64,000 nt of DNA from Epiperipatus broadwayi. Its lineage: Eukaryota > Onychophora > Udeonychophora > Euonychophora > Peripatidae. Shown here in pieces: positions 37,901 through 48,469 of the stretch. A model generated the notes under the pieces. That model ran no database searches. It was given only the letters and a program-made list of their open reading frames with translations, and was not told where the DNA came from. The stretch spans positions 372,001 through 436,000 of the forward strand of contig JAQFVV010012498.1 of assembly GCA_028023455.1 (NCBI GenBank), read 5' to 3'. The translations under genes and the position numbers were made by a program. Numbering within the stretch: the stretch's first letter is position 1; each line of letters opens with the position of its first letter.

Positions 37901-38440
37901 CTGTTTAATAAATAAATAAAAATGAAATAATGAAAGCATCATTGTTTTATCCAAAATTTCCAATAAGAATTTTACTACAATATGTTTAAAAGAATATCAT
38001 ATATCTGGATATTCAGTTTATAAGTTAATACCTTTAGAATTAGTGGCAGTTATTTTAATTTTGTCACTATCTAAAAAGTTTCATTTTTAAAGTATTTTAA
38101 TTCAAAAATTATCAAGATAAATAAAAAACTAAATTTGCAGTTTTACTAATGGCACATAAATAACACAACCATTTGTAATATTAAAATAATATTTATAATG
38201 CAATTAATTAAAAGAAAAAAAGAGTAAACTTAGTCATTAACCACAAAAGAAAAAATGCTTTAATTACTTGTGACTATCTAAATCAGTCATGGGAAATCTT
38301 TTCTGAGCAGCAAACTTCACAAGATATTGTTCATCATGTACATAAATGCCACAAAATTTTAAATTATACAAAATATTATCTTTCATCTTTTATCAATATC
38401 CTTACTTTTTATATGCTATAATGTATCATACCGGTCAAAA
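34991..38440. other. A+T-rich stretch without recognised gene
   Basis: No conserved exon found. At about 35402-35520 the plus strand reads as a short helix-like peptide (ending EKMLQDNPNQLSVML) with an internal stop; I could not assign it. A 71-bp palindrome lies at 37781-37851. Confidence 0.5.
37781..37851. repeat. Short A+T palindrome
   Basis: TGGAAAAAAA at the left and TTTTTTTCCA at the right are the ends of ~27-nt imperfect inverted arms around a TATATA-rich loop. Its composition makes chance or slippage origin possible. Confidence 0.6.
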
Positions 38441-38585
38441 CATGTTTATCCATCTAACATGAGCTGGAACTCACAAAATGTATTTCAAACCCAGTCAAAC
38501 CCGAGATTTAGGTCAGGGACCAGCCCAAATTCGAACTCACTCTCTAAGCCCCAGATCAAACATCTAATGGATAACATAACAATGA
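38440..38585 (-). repeat. tRNA-derived SINE
   Basis: On the minus strand the segment has a GAGTTCGAATTTG string, close to the tRNA B box GGTTCGANTCC. It is preceded at the usual spacing by a TTATCCATTAGATG-like A-box region and a TGATCTGGGG anticodon-arm-like stretch. No intact tRNA fold was found. Its body and tail extend toward lower coordinates. Confidence 0.5.
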
Positions 38586-38589
38586 TAGC

Positions 38590-41203
38590 ACATGAGAATG
38601 AATTTTAAATCCAGCCGACTAGCAAAGCTGAGCAAAACAATGAGATATCTATTAATTATGACTAAACTAAAATATATATAAGCATGGCTGTACTTTTGGA
38701 AGTGGAGAAAAGAGGAATTAGAACTACTCAAATAAGCTAGACAATAAAAATATAGTTTAATATAATGACAAATTATTTACATACATTTATAAATTAAGTA
38801 TATACATTAGTATGTGTGTGAATGAGCAAGCAGTCTACCAAACGATAGATAATTATATACTATACATAAGCACACATCTTTAGTGGGTCCAATATTAACA
38901 TGCCAATCGATTATTAGGAAGAAGTTACATAAAATTGCTATTAACACTTTGAATTACGGTTCTGAAATGTGGTGACTAACATTATTTAGGGGAGGGTTCC
39001 GAGATTCATTACAGATATAATATAAACCATTTTCACGCCATTACGGTCGTGAAAATAAATAAAATACATTTGAAAACATATTTGATTATACGACAAAAAT
39101 ACTTAATGAAAATTCTTTTAATTAGCGCTGGTAAAAAAAAAACCGCTTTATTTTCCCCAAGGTAAATAGATACTCTTAAATACAGGAATAAGTTATGATG
39201 ATGGGATTGTATAAGACTGAAATAAATTTAATTAATAAAACTAGAAGTAATTGACATTTATATATATTCTGAGCAGAGCACAATTTTAATGTTATTACAG
39301 CACTAAAATTAGGCCATAAGCAAAAGAAATAATAATACGAAGTTTGGGCGGTACTGACATAATAGCCAAAAATAACTAAGAGGAAATGGTCATGCTTCTG
39401 GATGAGAACGAAGTGGATAGGCATGCCATGAAACATCGCCGATGTGCAGGCCTAGATACGAAGAAAATGGATAGGCATAGCATGTGTCAAACTTACGGGA
39501 ATCATAGCCAGAGGCCCTTTTATATGAAATATGTGGATCGGTATAGCGTGTGCCAAACATACGGGAATCACAGCCAGAGGCCTTTTTATACGAAATAAGT
39601 GGTCCTGGGAAGACTAGCTATCCTCAGGACAAGGCTTGAGAAATAAATCTATGGGTTCGAACTTGTCGTAACCCCCAGATTAAGAAGCACATATTATATA
39701 TATGAAGATAAAGCCGAATGTCAGTAACGCAGTACGGATAAATGTCACTAACGACATTGACTAAGATTTACCGCTTTAAAAATAAATGACTCTTGTTTGA
39801 ATGCCATAATTTATATAATTAATTTGCTATGACACTAGAATATATATATAGAGAGAGATTTCCCTAAATAAAATATATGTTAAAATTTTACTTAGTAAAA
39901 GAAACATTAAGATTTATCCCCTTCCCTTTTCTGATATTTAAAATAATTCAATCCCACCTTCGTGGATTTTATAACAATTGAGAATATTTAAGTATATACT
40001 ATTTTAAGAGTATAGAAAAAATAAAATAATTAGCAGTTATATATAGAAAACAATTAATAAGTCACTCTTTCAGAATTAAATAAATAATATTTTATAAGAT
40101 TTCAGAGCGTTAATTGGCTTGAATTCTGGATTCACCCCGGGTAGAGTCCAGAATTAAATAAACAAATTTTTATACTTAACATAAAAATGTTGACTTGTAA
40201 AACAATCTGGCGAGCATATTAATTAACAATACATTATATTTTAAGGGAACATTAATAACCTAATTTATGAAGGTTTACTTAAAAAGAAAGAAAAGAAATT
40301 CAACTCATCAGATTGTTTAAGATTGGCATAATAATAATAAAAGCATATATATAAAATCAAGTAATAAATAACTATAAATAAATGACCGCACCAAAGTTAA
40401 GGAACGTTAGAGCATATGAGATATAGAAATTATTTAAGAGCAAATTACATTTACATACTTAAAAAAAGGTAAAGTTAAATAACTCATTAGAAGAAATCTT
40501 GATAGATGAGTTAGGCTTTTAGTTTGAGGTGACGGCTTGAAAAGTTACCTTGCAATTTTTAAAGCCCAATTTAAAGTACGGCACATGCACGGCAATTGAA
40601 TTGCAAGTTCTTCAGTGGCAGCAAGCTTCTATTAGCATTAAAGTTCTTAGGTCAGGCTTTTACTTCACTATTGGGCAGCAGAATGATACGGCCATAGAAG
40701 ATGAGGACCCAACAGGGTCGAGAAGGGTGGTGGATTAACACTACATCATTTTTAGTTTCACAGCGATGTTAACAATCAGTTCTCACTAGAGTAGCTAATC
40801 TATCTGTCCCTGTGATTCAAAATACAGCCATTTTATACTTTTTCTTTATCGATTGTTTTTGAAGATGCAACAGTAAGATAACGTCCAAAAATAAATTCAA
40901 ATCTATTTCCAGATTAGAAATAGATTTGACAAAATGTTTATAACAAAAGTATCTTTAATCTTAATCCCACTTTAAGTAAAAACTTTAATTAAAAATACCT
41001 TCCCCAGATTAAAACAATAGTGCTTCCAACCCTTTAATTATTTTTAGACAATTAACTGTAGCATCTTCCATCTTGGTTTTTATAAAACATACATTTTAAT
41101 AAAAAAAGTACTTTAAAAAGAAAAAGTTTAAAAATGACGTATAATAAAATATTTACAAAAAAAAATCAATATTTTGTTAGTATTTTGCTCCTATATATAT
41201 ATA
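38590..41203. other. G+C-richer mobile-element-like stretch
   Basis: Mixed composition with CpG-containing patches, e.g. 38985-39050 and 40500-40760. A hairpin at about 40117-40156 pairs AATTCTGGA with TCCAGAATT around CCCCGGG. The 62-codon frame at 40550-40738 (includes GQQNDTAIEDEDPTGSRR) is not recognised. Sequence character suggests a decayed LTR element, but no second copy or coding motif confirms it. Confidence 0.4.
39411..39610 (+). repeat. Minisatellite with 66-bp (22-codon) unit
   Basis: TGG starts fall at 39414, 39468, 39534 and 39600, giving one diverged 54-bp unit and two good 66-bp units (shared ACGGGAATCA, AGCCAGAGGCC). Because 66 is a multiple of three, the open frame at 39386-39598 repeats the peptide CQTYGNHSQRPFY. 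There is no sign of a complete gene around it. Confidence 0.85.
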
Positions 41204-41315
41204 TTTGAGCCGCACCTATATATTTTAATAAAAAGAATTAATAATCATAAAATTAATAATAATAAAAATGTTAATTTAAAAGTTAAAATTTTATAATTTA
41301 GGTGCGCATCTCAAA
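41204..41315. mobile_element. Small inverted-repeat element
   Basis: TTTGAGCCGCACCT on the left and AGGTGCGCATCTCAAA on the right are inverted repeats with small differences, enclosing ~80 bp of A+T-rich DNA. TATATATATA tracts flank both sides. It lies 80 bp before the second covarying hairpin. Confidence 0.6.
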
Positions 41316-41397
41316 TGTTTACATAAAATATATATATACAGCACAAAAGGAGTGGGATGGGATATAGGGTTTAAACACAGGTTAGTAGGTGGAAACA

Positions 41398-41432
41398 TGA
41401 AGCTCAATCTTAAGCTAAGATTGACTGCTTCA
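41398..41432 (+). ncRNA. 35-nt hairpin, covarying partner of 14084
   Basis: TGAAGC/GCTTCA form the base and CAATCTTA/TAAGATTG the upper stem around the loop AGC. Compared with 14084-14118, stem positions 9/25 (G-C to A-T) and 14/20 (G-C to T-A) changed on both sides, and 8/26 changed from T-G to C-G. Weak similarity (a GGGTTTAA string) also extends upstream in both copies. The element family and any transcription are unknown. Confidence 0.4.
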
Positions 41433-42418
41433 GTATATAATTTTATTTAAAATTTCATTTTAATAAATTGTGTTGTCTATATTTACATATACATACAATT
41501 CAATTTTTAATACAAATATAAGCAATACTGATAAAAAGCACTGAATGTGAATTAAAAATATATTTATCTATATATGTTCATAAAAATACACAAACTTATA
41601 AATATTAATTATATATGTTACCATTATAAATAACTCAATATAAATAAATTAGTTTAAATTATTCTAAGAGTGCCATACACTACAGTTTGCTATATTGTCT
41701 AAATATTCATTAGCAATAATTAGTCTATTGTATTTTTTAAAAATAAACAATCACTTCATTCCACAAAGGTTAATAACAATATTCAAGGTGATTTGGAGTG
41801 TTTGCTCTTCTCACATTTATGGTACTTAGAATCAGTGTTTTGAGATTTTATTATAACTTCAATTATTTTAATTAAAATATATGAATATAAAAACAAACTT
41901 TACAGTTTATGATGTTAGGAATATGACTTTTATCAATAACTACATAAATATTTAAATGTCATACAATACTGGCGATTCAATATTATGATTAACCATTACT
42001 TATACCATATTTTATTTTCTTAATTATTTTTAATTCACAATTAAACTTTAATATATTATTTTTCATTTTTTCTGTTTAGGAGTAGTAAGAGTTTTTTTTT
42101 TTTAATTTAAAATAAATGTTTAAAAGTGTAACATATTTAATAATGGGCAGAATGTAATTTTTTAAATGAAAAACATACACAGAAATATTATAATCAAATG
42201 GTATATTCAATATACTGTTAGATTAAAAATAACAATGTCTGGAATACCCTTTTTTCAAAATGAAAAACATTATTAAATATCATATTTTAATTAAATAAAT
42301 ATTACTAAATTTATTTTCAAATCACATAATCCAATATTTCTACATTATTAACTTATACTAAAAATTTTTACTCCCTAATAATATATATTCAGTTATCAAA
42401 TAAAAAATAAAACAAGCA

Positions 42419-42535
42419 ATCAAATGGTTTATTGTTTGATAGTTTATAAGAAAATCAAACACAGAGATGATAGAGCTACATTGTAACCTTAAGTTTATAA
42501 TCTGATACTCTACCATTTCACCAAATCAAGCAGAG
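42419..42535 (-). repeat. tRNA-derived SINE, tRNA-Lys-like head
   Basis: Read on the minus strand from about 42535, it has a tRNA-like head: GGTGAAATGGTAGAGTATCA as A-box and D-arm region, then AGATTATAAACTTAAGG as anticodon arm, resembling tRNA-Lys, and a decayed B box. A short body follows, then a tail around AACAATAAACCATT. The body and tail match 43718-43856. Confidence 0.65.
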
Positions 42536-42691
42536 ATATATCAACATAGATTTATCTAAAAAATCATTAAGATTTTTTAGTCTACAAATAAAAATAATTA
42601 CTGAAATAACTTTTCTAAGTTTTATATATGCACATATTAATAAAAAAAATTGCAAAATAATTGTAGAATATTTAAACCCCTCCCAACTTAC

Positions 42692-42784
42692 TTAATTTGG
42701 AAATAAAGAGTAAGTGGACCTGTGCGCTTAATAAAATCATGGTCCAGCACACGCCTGTCCAATTGAAGCCACTGATTATGACCC
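42692..42784 (-). CDS. FRMD4A: Internal exon of an FRMD4A/B-like FERM-domain gene
   Basis: Read on the minus strand, a T-rich tract ending TTTTTAG (acceptor AG at 42785-42786) precedes 93 nt that are open in one frame, followed by the consensus donor GTAAGT starting at 42691. The exon starts with one base completing a codon and ends with two bases of the next. The 31 residues contain WLQLDRRVLDHDF and then TGPLTLYF, which match the N-terminal FERM lobe of vertebrate FRMD4A/FRMD4B as I recall it (a GH-x-NWLQLDRRVLEHDF-like block and a GPVVLYF-like block). FRMD4 proteins are cytoplasmic scaffolds at epithelial junctions that link cytohesin/ARF6 signalling to the Par polarity complex. It is much less A+T-rich than its surroundings and lacks stops. 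The paralogue cannot be told from 31 residues, and adjacent exons were not located, so introns must be long. Confidence 0.8.
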
Positions 42785-43717
42785 CTAAAAACAGAAGAAA
42801 AAAACCAACTATATATATATACAACAATTTATATTTTTTAAAGTTACATTACTTAGTATAATTGCCTTTATTTTAATATCACAACTAACAAGAATGATTG
42901 TGTAAACAAAAATATGTGTCTATCCATGCATGTAAACAATTTAGCTCAATAAATAAATAGCATATAATTAAACATAATTTATCTCTTTATGTTATCAAGA
43001 GAGTATTTTCTATTTACAAACAATATATTTTTACATTTAAATGAAGTCCAGTTATCCATTATCCAATAATTAAATTAATGCTAGATAAATAACCTAAGAT
43101 TAATGATAGAAGTCATCTCAAATTACGCATGCGTAAATTCTTAAATATATATGTATATGTTAGACTTATGTTAGCTTTATTAATAATTAGAAATTCATAT
43201 TGTTCATTCTTTTGTAAAAACTGAATCAAAAATTTTGAGAATGATGTCCAATACAACATCTTAATCCATATTTGATTAACATGGAATACTCATCTAAACA
43301 ATTGTTGAAATGATAAATCAATAAAATTTAGTTTTTTAAATTAATCTGTTCCACAATGAAAGACTCTAGAGAGAATGTTCATTAATTTTCTTTCAAGATG
43401 AATAAATGTACATTAGAAGTTTGGACTGGGCATTATTTAACCTTAAAGATGTAAAAAAGTAATATAAGCAGAGCTAAAATGTCATTATATATCACTACAG
43501 GTATTAAATAAAAAACACTAATAAAAGATTATTAATAAAAAAAATTTCCTACTATTAGAAGTACATATATAATATAGTTAATACCAATAAATAATAACTA
43601 TGAAAAAATTGTCATCATTTTCTAGCTATAAGAATAATAGCTTGATTAAACATAAAAACTGATTATAAAATGTAAAAAAAATTAATGACTCCTAAAGATA
43701 AAAATAATAACAATAAT
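42785..43717 (-). other. Probable intron of the FRMD4-like gene
   Basis: A+T-rich DNA 5' of the FERM exon on its strand, with no other exon recognised. A plausible pyrimidine-rich acceptor tract lies directly next to the exon. Confidence 0.5.
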
Positions 43718-43856
43718 AATTGAATGGTTTTATTGTTCAGAAGTTCATAAAAAAATTCAAGCATTGGAAATGATAGAGTTGAGCAATAGTCCATGGATTT
43801 GATCTCCAGAGTGTATCATGTTATCATTGCAACCAACCACACAAGGATTCTTAAGA
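43718..43856 (-). repeat. tRNA-derived SINE, different head, same tail
   Basis: On the minus strand, a head with TGGTTGCAATGATAACATGA and a B-box-like GGAGATCAAATCC is followed by a body and tail (CTCTATCATTTCC, then GAACAATAAAACCATTCAAT) matching the SINE at 42419-42535. The head seems to derive from a different tRNA or to be more diverged. Confidence 0.6.
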
Positions 43857-44711
43857 TTATCACAATGTGAAATAGTTTTAAAAATAAGAAATTGATAGCA
43901 TATCTAAACAATTACATGTAAAATGTATTTAAAATTTTTATCACTAGACTACTTTTACTATATGTATCTAAAAAATAATTCCATAAAGCGAAAGCTTACA
44001 AATCAATATATAAACACTCCACCTCCTCCACTTCAAGTATTATGCAAAATAGTTTTATTGCAAAATTCTAATGAGAAACCAAAATAATAATAAAATGTAA
44101 GCAAGAAGTAACATAAATGATTTTCAAAAAATTGTACCACAGCAGAATTTTCTAAATACTGAACAAAATAATATCAACCAATGTCAAATTCTAAATCAAA
44201 TTTTACATGAAAATATTTTATTTATTTAACAGATTGTGCCTAAGAAGAGATTTTACTGACAGTTGTTTTAAAAATAATTACATCTGCAGTTTCATAATTA
44301 ATTCTATGTATCAGTACATTATATTTTGAAAAGTTAAAGCTTACTTTAAATAATAATTTTATTTAGGCTAAACAAGGTTATATTATCTCAAAACATAAAT
44401 AGATCAGCATGCATTGCAATTGCATATTAGATGAATCTGGTATTAGTCCATATGGTTTTGAAGCTGATTGATGTTGAGATAGTGCTTGTGATATAAAATT
44501 CATAGGTATATGAAATAGCTTCCATGTCTCCTCATAAATGAATTTTGATTAGTTTATCTCTTTGTTTTATCTTTTGCATTGATTGTATAAAGCACAATCT
44601 TTCATCGGGGGAAGGCTGCGAATACATTTTCTTGCACCTCACATACCAGATTGAATATATGATGAAAATTGACATTCTAATGGGTGGAAATTGTTTTTTT
44701 TTTTCAATGCA
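43857..44711. other. A+T-rich stretch without recognised gene
   Basis: No coding block or repeat structure recognised. It is probably intronic if the FRMD4-like gene spans this part. Confidence 0.5.
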
Positions 44712-44905
44712 GTCTTATAATGATATAATGAGGTAGCAGTCTACCTTTATGTTCTGATAAATAATAGATCTTATTGTTCCAAGTCCATTGCATGAATTGA
44801 TGATATGATAGTATGTCTCATCTTCTCCTGCAGTTTGGGCAAACTGGGTTGACTTTGATGATATGCCTTTTAGATTACAGGAACCACACTGTAGGCATGA
44901 CATCC
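44712..44905 (-). pseudogene. LINE C-terminal zinc-finger-like remnant
   Basis: On the minus strand, one frame reads VCPNCRRR and the adjacent frame continues GEDETYYHIINSC. Together they give C-x2-C, an acidic stretch, then H-x4-C, the pattern of the C-terminal zinc finger of several LINE ORF2 proteins (C-x2-C...ET-x2-H-[IV]-[IL]-x2-C), thought to help bind nucleic acid. The tail RSIIYQNIKVDCYLI also fits the R-x-N-x-V stretch after that finger. A one-base frameshift separates the two halves. No reverse transcriptase core was found on the 5' side. Confidence 0.5.
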
Positions 44906-45742
44906 AGGTTTATTTTAATGATAAAATCTAAATATTTGGGTTCTAGAGCCCAAAATTTGAACAATGTTGTTATTTTATAATTGGTTATGACTAATTTAGT
45001 ATTTTGTAAATTTTGATTCAGATTCATTAATTTCTGAGCATTCCAAAGTTAAAGCTTAGTTTTAAAAAACCCCAACAACTTCTTAATCTGATATAAAATC
45101 TTTTTTAAAAAAATTCATTGGGTAAACAATAACAATAAATGCAATTACTTCCAGATAAACAACAATATATTTATTTTAATAGTGAAGAAGCACTTAGAAA
45201 CATTCTGAATAAATGAAAAAGTATTTTCTAAAAATAATACTATTGCATTAATACTAATTCCACTAATATACTAAATATAAATAGAAACAAATTGATATAT
45301 ATGGAAAAGTTATGTATAGTTTAGACAGATAAATTTTTTTGTTTACAGTAATAATTCTTCTCATAAATTCATATATATACCTTTAGTGGATCTATTTAAA
45401 AAAAATATCTCTACATCTAAAATATTTGAAAATTTAAAATTAACGAATTTCATTTATCACAATCTTTTGAACTTAAAATCAATGCAATATAAATTTAGTA
45501 GTATGTGTGTATACATATATCCACACGCATGCACACACAAACATAATTTAACAGATTTTTAACTTGGTACTATATCTATAAAAACTTAACTATATATTAC
45601 ATATTTCATAAGTGCACTTCCTATAGTTAACTTATAACATGAACATCATCTTTAAAAGTTAAACTGTACAACAATGAATTGGATTTCCTTTGTATTTTTA
45701 TATATAATAGGATAAATTCTTAATGTTGATTGCATATGTTAT

Positions 45743-46045
45743 TGCAGCTGCTATTATTTATGTGATTATTCATATAGTAAACAAACATAGGCGAGTTGCT
45801 TGCTAATATACATTAGCAGCATGGCAAGTTTAAATATTTTTTACTTCTTTGTTTAGAAGAAAGAAACATCATGGCAGTTGGATATTTCTGAAGTCAGGTA
45901 GAATGTAAAAATGTTTGTGAGAATGATCATTCTTTTTTATATATTATCAATCATAACAGACAAAATTAAATAGTGGTGCTCATATTGCAGAGTCTGAAAA
46001 TCATCAGCTAAGGCAGCAAGCAGTTGATGAGTAATGGCAAAGAGA
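45743..46045 (+). repeat. Dispersed repeat, copy 2, leading into the RTE LINE
   Basis: Homologous to 17813-18120 in the same orientation. It runs directly into the reverse-transcriptase relic at 46050, so it is probably the preceding part of the same element, perhaps a decayed RT N-terminal extension or linker. Confidence 0.5.
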
Positions 46046-46049
46046 AGAA

Positions 46050-47170
46050 TGTAGTAGTAATATTGATATTTAAGAAAGATGATAAAAAATATTACAACTA
46101 CAGATCTATTAATTTTCATCAGTTTTTTACATAATTACAACTCATCAATAGTCAAGTTTGGATTCAAACCAATTAAAAAACCAAGCTGGATTTAAAAGAA
46201 ATTCTAACACAGTTGATCACATACAAGTGTTGAGAGAAGTTATAAAAAAAAAAACCCAATGAACATGAATAGTCACTATATCTAGATATATAGATTATAA
46301 AAAAAGATTTAATTCAATAAGTATTTCACAGTGATCATATTCTGAAGAATATTTACCAAAATTCAATAACAGTGATTAGATTTCATGGTGATTCTATATT
46401 TTCAAAACTTTTTATTTGGTGAATTAAAATGGGAAACTAAGTGAATAAAAAATACATGGAGATTATTAGAATCATCTAGATTTTGCAGATCCCGGTTTGT
46501 TTTTGCAAATAATGCTTCATAGTTTAGAAAATGTTTCAAAAGTTATCAGAAGAATATTAGAAATTAGATTTAAAAATAAATACTAAAAGAAATTAATGTT
46601 AAATGGAATGTCCCAGAAAAATAAAATAAAGATTGATAATTATGAATTAGAAACAGTTAACAATTATACAAATATCTTAGATTATTAATATAGATGGAAA
46701 TGTAATGAAAGGAATTAATCATAGAATAAACCTGAATAGAGATTTGGTAGAAATAACTTAGAAAGAAATATAACTAGGTGTTTTAAAAGGATAGTTTTTT
46801 TATAGTTCTTAATTATGGGCTTGAAAATTAGACATTTAACAGAAGAGCAATATAGAAATTACAGACCACTCAATGATATATGAAGGGATGTATGACAGGA
46901 ATAACAAAAAAAGAATCGAAAAATAAAATATTTGGGTAAGAGCACAAACATGTTACATTACTGAAAGAATTAAGAGACTGAAATGGACCTGGGCTGGACA
47001 TTCTACTAGAAGAGATCATAAAATGGACAGCTGAAGTCTTAAAGTAAATCCCAAGGGATTGTAGAAAATCCAAAAAGACACACATATGAGATGGATGGAT
47101 GAAAAAAAAAAGTTTGTTGGTATGATATGGAGAAGAGACTATGGATCAAAGAAACTAGATTCAACTTAAA
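46050..47170 (+). pseudogene. RTE-type LINE reverse transcriptase pseudogene
   Basis: The plus strand gives, in order: LIFKKDDKKYYNYRSINF (about 46070), QAGFKRNSNTVDHIQVLREV (about 46173), a DYKKRFNSI block (about 46288), LNGMSQKNKIKIDNYELETV then YTNILDY (about 46594-46680), and the C-terminal region IERITDHSM-like (about 46850), ERIKRLKWTWAGHSTRRDHK (about 46962-47022) and MRWMDEKKKFVGM (about 47086). This is the usual layout of RTE-clade endonuclease/reverse-transcriptase proteins common in invertebrates, which insert element cDNA by target-primed reverse transcription. The YADD catalytic block is decayed (an FANN-like stretch near 46505), and stops and frameshifts are scattered throughout. 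The N-terminal endonuclease is missing, consistent with 5' truncation. Confidence 0.8.
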
Positions 47171-48174
47171 AATATTTTCATTCTGCATGACAGTTAAGAG
47201 AAAATATATAACAAAAAAAAACTCCATTTATTAAATTCTTTCATATAAAGAATTTACTTACCAATAAATAATTTTTCTTTACAGATCATAAGCTATTAAA
47301 GATCACTGATCACTTTTAACTTATGCATATAACTTTACCAATATAATATATTAGATATTTAATTTCATAACATCTGGAAGACCAAATGAACACATTTATT
47401 AGAATATATTAATTTCAATCTATTAAGATATTAAGAGATTGTAAAACAAACATAAATTTTAAATAACTGATATTGGTAAAAATTAAGCTGAAGAATTCTT
47501 GCTCTGTATTTCCTTAAATATGCACATAAATATACATTTTATTGTTACCAACTTTTGGTAGTTATATTTAGCTTTTTATAGGAATCACCTTCTGATTGTT
47601 TGCATGTGAGGCTTTAATAAAGAGATTAAAGATTTCAAGACAACTCTATTAATCTGTCTCTTCAGATTTTATTTTTGTATGAATCAGAGATCCACTCAAT
47701 AAACAGTTCTAGTGTTCTTTCATACAATAATCTGCCTTCTCAGTTGGATTATATGTGTTATAGCAATAACTTATTAATTTTCAAGACAAGAAAAAAAAAA
47801 ATTTATGAGTAAATGCACATATAGGTTAAACAACATTTGAAACTTTAATTCAGAGAGCACAAGTAAAAAAAATAATAAAACATTTTGAAGATAAAAGACT
47901 TAATCTTTTTATAATAACCAAGAACTCTAATATCTAGATTCTTAATTTTGATTGTGAACTAAAAATATACATTTGCAATATTTAATAGCAGAACACATAA
48001 ATTAGTTTTCCTTTTAAATCCATTTACAAACTTAGTAAGAGTAGATATTAGAGATAGGAACAAAAATAGATTGCAAGATCTTGCAGTAAAACAATCATGA
48101 GTTTTTATCATAACTGAAAAAAACATTGCTTCTAATTAATCTTACTGAAAAATCATTACTAATAAATCATTATA
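47171..48174. other. A+T-rich stretch without recognised gene
   Basis: No conserved protein, dispersed repeat or hairpin was recognised. The minus-strand frames at 46870-47227 that extend into it are antisense shadows of the RTE relic. Confidence 0.55.
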
Positions 48175-48335
48175 TTGTAAACAAAGGCAAAAGTTCCCAT
48201 ACAGTAGTGCCACCCTGTGCCAAACAGAGTAATCAATGGATGCCAGAAGGCTTGTGCATAAAATCCCTATCCATTGATTACTCTGTTTGGCACAGGGTGG
48301 CACTACTGTATGGGGAGTTTTGCCTTTGTTTACAA
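48175..48335. mobile_element. Foldback element with 67-bp arms
   Basis: Arms 48175-48241 and 48269-48335 are reverse complements over 67 bp, differing only near AAAGTTCCC versus GGGGAGTTTT, around a 27-nt loop. The arms carry the AGTAGTGCCACC terminus of the family at 18748 and 48470-49803. The element has lost almost the whole core and is essentially two termini, the youngest-looking copy here. Confidence 0.85.
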
Positions 48336-48356
48336 CAAATTATGTGCTAGTATAGA

Positions 48357-48441
48357 GATGGTGATCATGTGATGTTTGATGGTTTAAAATCATTATATTC
48401 TTACAATTTCAGAAATATCCAACATCACGTGATCACCATTT
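48357..48441. repeat. Short inverted repeat between foldback elements
   Basis: GATGGTGATCATGTGATGTT (from 48357) pairs with AACATCACGTGATCACCATT (48421-48440) around ~44 nt. The right arm also forms the outer sequence flanking the cluster that follows (compare about 48860-48885 and 49380-49400). Confidence 0.8.
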
Positions 48442-48469
48442 CTTATGCTTGCTCATAACTGTTACTAAA

